Source: VXPQ01 sp965116435 | GTDB lineage: Bacteria > Bacteroidota > Rhodothermia > Rhodothermales > VXPQ01 | Direction of reading: 5' to 3' | NCBI GenBank assembly: GCA_965116435.1 | Contig: OZ220686.1 | Span: 1,054,001 to 1,118,000 of the forward strand | DNA length: 64,000 nt | Shown here: positions 62,109-64,000 of the stretch, piece by piece | Numbering within the stretch: the stretch's first letter is position 1 | How the letters are laid out: every line of letters begins with the position of its first letter | Translations under genes and position numbers: made by a program | The notes under the pieces: generated by a model | The model's input: only the letters and a program-made list of their open reading frames with translations | The model's database searches: none | What the model was told of the DNA's origin: nothing

Positions 62109-62881
62109 GCACAGGGAGAGACCGACGGCACAGCCAGATTGGCCTGGATCGGCTTGTTCGGCTTGACTGGTTAGAGCAAACTGCCTATCTGGTCCTGGCC
62201 GGGAACGAAGCGCATAAAATGAAAACTATCCTGCAGGAGGAACTTTCAGATGCGTTCCGCTCCAGCAACGCCGATGTGCGAGGTTCGCTCGACAAAACAA
62301 TCACCATTTTGTTGAGGATTTGGGCGGGCGTTTCAGGCAATCTCCATCCACTTCGGGAAGATGGGCTCAATCTACTCTCAAGCCTGCCTCGGAAAGACCA
62401 TATTGCAGTTCATTGGGGTATGACCATGGCGGTTTACCCTTTTTGGGGTTCGGTCGCCGCCCATACAGGACGGCTACTCAGGCTTCAAGGCACGGCGGCA
62501 AGCGATCAAATACAGCGCAGAGCGCGGGAGCAATACGGAGAGCGCGAAACGGTCTCTCGTCGAGTTCGCTATGTGCTGCGCAGCTTTATTGACTGGAACG
62601 TACTGGAAGAGACGCGAGTCAAGGGGACTTACAGCCAAGGAAACCACTATCTGGTTGAAGAACCCAAGCTCATTGCCTGGATGATGGAAGCATCCCTCCA
62701 CGCCCGGGTGAACGGGTCGGCCGCCATAAAAGACCTGCTCGACAGCCCGAGCATCTTTCCCTTCCGATTAACCCATATCTCAGCCGAACATGTGGCGTCG
62801 CTCTCGCCTCGTCTGAATATCCTTCGGCACGGACTGGATGACAACCTTGTGATGCTACATGAAAAAGGAAGGAGAACATGA
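62105..62881 (+). CDS. brxA: BREX protein BrxA (DUF1819-like)
   Basis: 258 residues, the last gene of the operon, where type 3 systems carry brxA. The sequence is helical with RLDWLEQTAYLVLAGNEAHK, LLRIWAGVSGNLHPLREDGL, AVHWGMTMAVYPFWGSVAAH and TVSRRVRYVLRSFIDWNVLE followed by YLVEEPKLIAWMMEASLHAR, consistent with the winged-helix DNA-binding fold of BrxA. The WGM..AYPF segment and the RRV..VL..L..WG-type ending are the features I rely on. ATGA overlap with pglZ couples translation. Family membership is supported mainly by position, length and these motifs. No clear terminator is visible in the 142 bp that follow. Confidence 0.72.
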   Translation: MSTGRDRRHSQIGLDRLVRLDWLEQTAYLVLAGNEAHKMKTILQEELSDAFRSSNADVRGSLDKTITILLRIWAGVSGNLHPLREDGLNLLSSLPRKDHIAVHWGMTMAVYPFWGSVAAHTGRLLRLQGTAASDQIQRRAREQYGERETVSRRVRYVLRSFIDWNVLEETRVKGTYSQGNHYLVEEPKLIAWMMEASLHARVNGSAAIKDLLDSPSIFPFRLTHISAEHVASLSPRLNILRHGLDDNLVMLHEKGRRT

Positions 62882-63023
62882 ATAGCCTGCTTAAAGGTCA
62901 CAGCTAAGCACGTAATGTTCGCCCGCCGCGCCGATAACGTTTTTGCTGATCTTGCCCATTTACCTGATCGTTATCTGTATAAATCACCCTTTTACCTTCC
63001 CGACGCAAAAGAGGCGCGTTACA

Positions 63024-64000
63024 TCACCCCCTCCCCATCCAGTACGCCTCGATTTCTTCCAGGGTGCGGCCTTTTGTTTCTGGCATTACCTTCCAGCCAA
63101 GCCAGATGGCCGGAGAGCATAGTGCGGCGAACAGCCAGAAGGTCCCGGCGGGCGACAACGTATCCAGCAGCCACGGCACGGTCTGCCCCACCAGCGCCGT
63201 CCCGCCCCACAGCGCAAAGGTGGCGATGGACATGGCCCGGCCCCGCACCCGCGTGGGGTACATCTCCGCAAGCAACACCCAGATGACCGGTCCGAACGAC
63301 GCCGCGAAGCAGGCGATGTAGATCAGAATGAAGACGAGCAGCCAGGGGCCCTCCGTCACGCCAAACCAGAACAGCCCGCCGATCACCAGCAGCGACACCA
63401 CCAGCCCGGATACGCCCCCGATCAGGAGCGGCCTTCGTCCCAAATCGTCTATTTTCCAGATGGCGACCAGGGTGAACAGCACATTCACCACGCCGATCAC
63501 CACCTGTCCGCCCAGCGCATCGCCCAGTGTGAACCCGGCCTCTTCCAGAATCCTCGGCCCGTAATAAATAATGGCGTTGATGCCGCTCACCTGCGTCAGA
63601 AAACCCAGCGCCACGCCCAGCAGAATCGAAAACCGGATGCCCCGATGCCCCAGAATGCGCTTCCAGGATTCCGGCTCCTGCGCCAGCGCCGTCTCTATGT
63701 CCGCCACCTGCCCGGCGGCAGTCTCCGCATCCGCCACCTGCGCCAGAATGTTTCGGGCTTCGCCGGAGCGGCGACGGGCCACCAGCCAACGCGGGCTTTC
63801 CGGCACCATCAACAGCAAGGCAAGGAAGCACAGCGCAGGCACGGCTTCGCTGCCGAGCATGCCGCGCCACACCTCGTCCCCGGCGAAAATGCCTTCGGAC
63901 ACGGCGGGCGCCCTGTGCAACAACCAGGCATTCACGAAATACGAGGTCAGAATGCCGACCGTGATAGCCAACTGATACATGGCCACCATGCGGCCCCGTA
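63024..64000 (-). CDS. Sugar-porter MFS transporter (5' partial)
   Basis: The frame runs off the right edge of the window: the last visible codons read RGRMVAMYQLAITVGILTSY, the middle of a sugar porter (RGR at the end of TM4), so about 140 N-terminal residues are missing. Visible are PESPRWL, LGVALGFLTQVSGINAIIYY (QxxGINAxxYY sugar-binding motif of TM7), the D-x-G-R-R-P loop (DDLGRRPLL), GPVIWVLLAEMYPTRVRGRA and the C-terminal PETKGRTLEEIEAYW. It imports a hexose or pentose by proton symport, with substrate unknown. It is convergent with the BREX operon, and marks the return to host-like GC-rich DNA. Confidence 0.9.
   Translation of the reverse strand, partial: RGRMVAMYQLAITVGILTSYFVNAWLLHRAPAVSEGIFAGDEVWRGMLGSEAVPALCFLALLLMVPESPRWLVARRRSGEARNILAQVADAETAAGQVADIETALAQEPESWKRILGHRGIRFSILLGVALGFLTQVSGINAIIYYGPRILEEAGFTLGDALGGQVVIGVVNVLFTLVAIWKIDDLGRRPLLIGGVSGLVVSLLVIGGLFWFGVTEGPWLLVFILIYIACFAASFGPVIWVLLAEMYPTRVRGRAMSIATFALWGGTALVGQTVPWLLDTLSPAGTFWLFAALCSPAIWLGWKVMPETKGRTLEEIEAYWMGRG

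Noticed and set aside
62882..63023. Second copy of the tRNA-Asn 3' end as an att site at the far end of the BREX island
   Set aside because: No stretch matching the tRNA 3' end was found after brxA, so integration at the tRNA is not supported by a visible direct repeat.

Overview
The window looks like a chromosomal segment of a Bacteroidota/Rhodothermota-type bacterium. Two giant secreted proteins end in a type IX secretion sorting domain (QNYPNPFNP followed by a YxLLGQ/VxxLLxG-type domain), a HmuY-like lipoprotein sits beside a TonB-dependent receptor, and lipoproteins and outer-membrane barrels are common. Most housekeeping-like genes are GC-rich. Against this background several AT-richer genes (5.7-8.4 kb, 12.6-13.4 kb, 54.7-56.3 kb, 57.2-59.8 kb) stand out as acquired DNA. 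Species-level assignment is not possible from the sequence alone.

Region 1 (1-23.3 kb) is a dense accessory/defence island. It holds a partial Mrr-type endonuclease, a frameshifted small gene, an XRE-ImmA/DUF4411 PIN toxin-antitoxin set, a secreted DUF1080-like protein, a Fic AMPylase, a HEPN-like/STAND NTPase with TPR-like tail, an outer-membrane barrel, an AAA ATPase plus TOPRIM/DUF4276-like pair (second gene frameshifted), a Phd antitoxin with a truncated PIN toxin, an AT-rich Abi-like orphan, and a three-gene operon (AAA_14/DUF4143 ATPase, NACHT-like NTPase with a C-terminal PD-(D/E)XK nuclease, single-chain type IIG restriction-modification enzyme). Two IS3-type transposase 3' ends lie directly in front of two of these cassettes and carry outward-facing sigma70-like promoters.

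Region 2 (23.3-48.1 kb) is mostly host-like: two giant Calx-beta/T9SS surface proteins with near-identical internal DNA repeats, small lipoproteins, a TonB receptor/HmuY haem locus with a duplicated leader region, an FAD sugar-alcohol oxidase, an SDR dehydrogenase, an orphan substrate-binding lipoprotein, a FitAB-type toxin-antitoxin pair, an AbiE locus whose toxin is cut down to its N-terminus, an M28 peptidase and a TolB-like propeller. A MITE-like repeat family (three copies), a 34-bp minisatellite and a duplicated 34-bp palindrome are found here.

Region 3 (48.1-62.9 kb) is a BREX type 3 phage-defence operon starting 29 bp after a tRNA-Asn gene: brxF, brxC/pglY, an inserted AlbA_2/ATPase regulator-like gene, the Zn-ribbon methylase pglX, a DinG-like DDAH helicase, pglZ and brxA. 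A 272-bp scar before pglZ appears to hold the N-terminal remnant of another helicase, suggesting that the canonical SNF2-type BrxHII was lost and replaced. The window ends in a sugar-porter MFS gene cut by the right edge.
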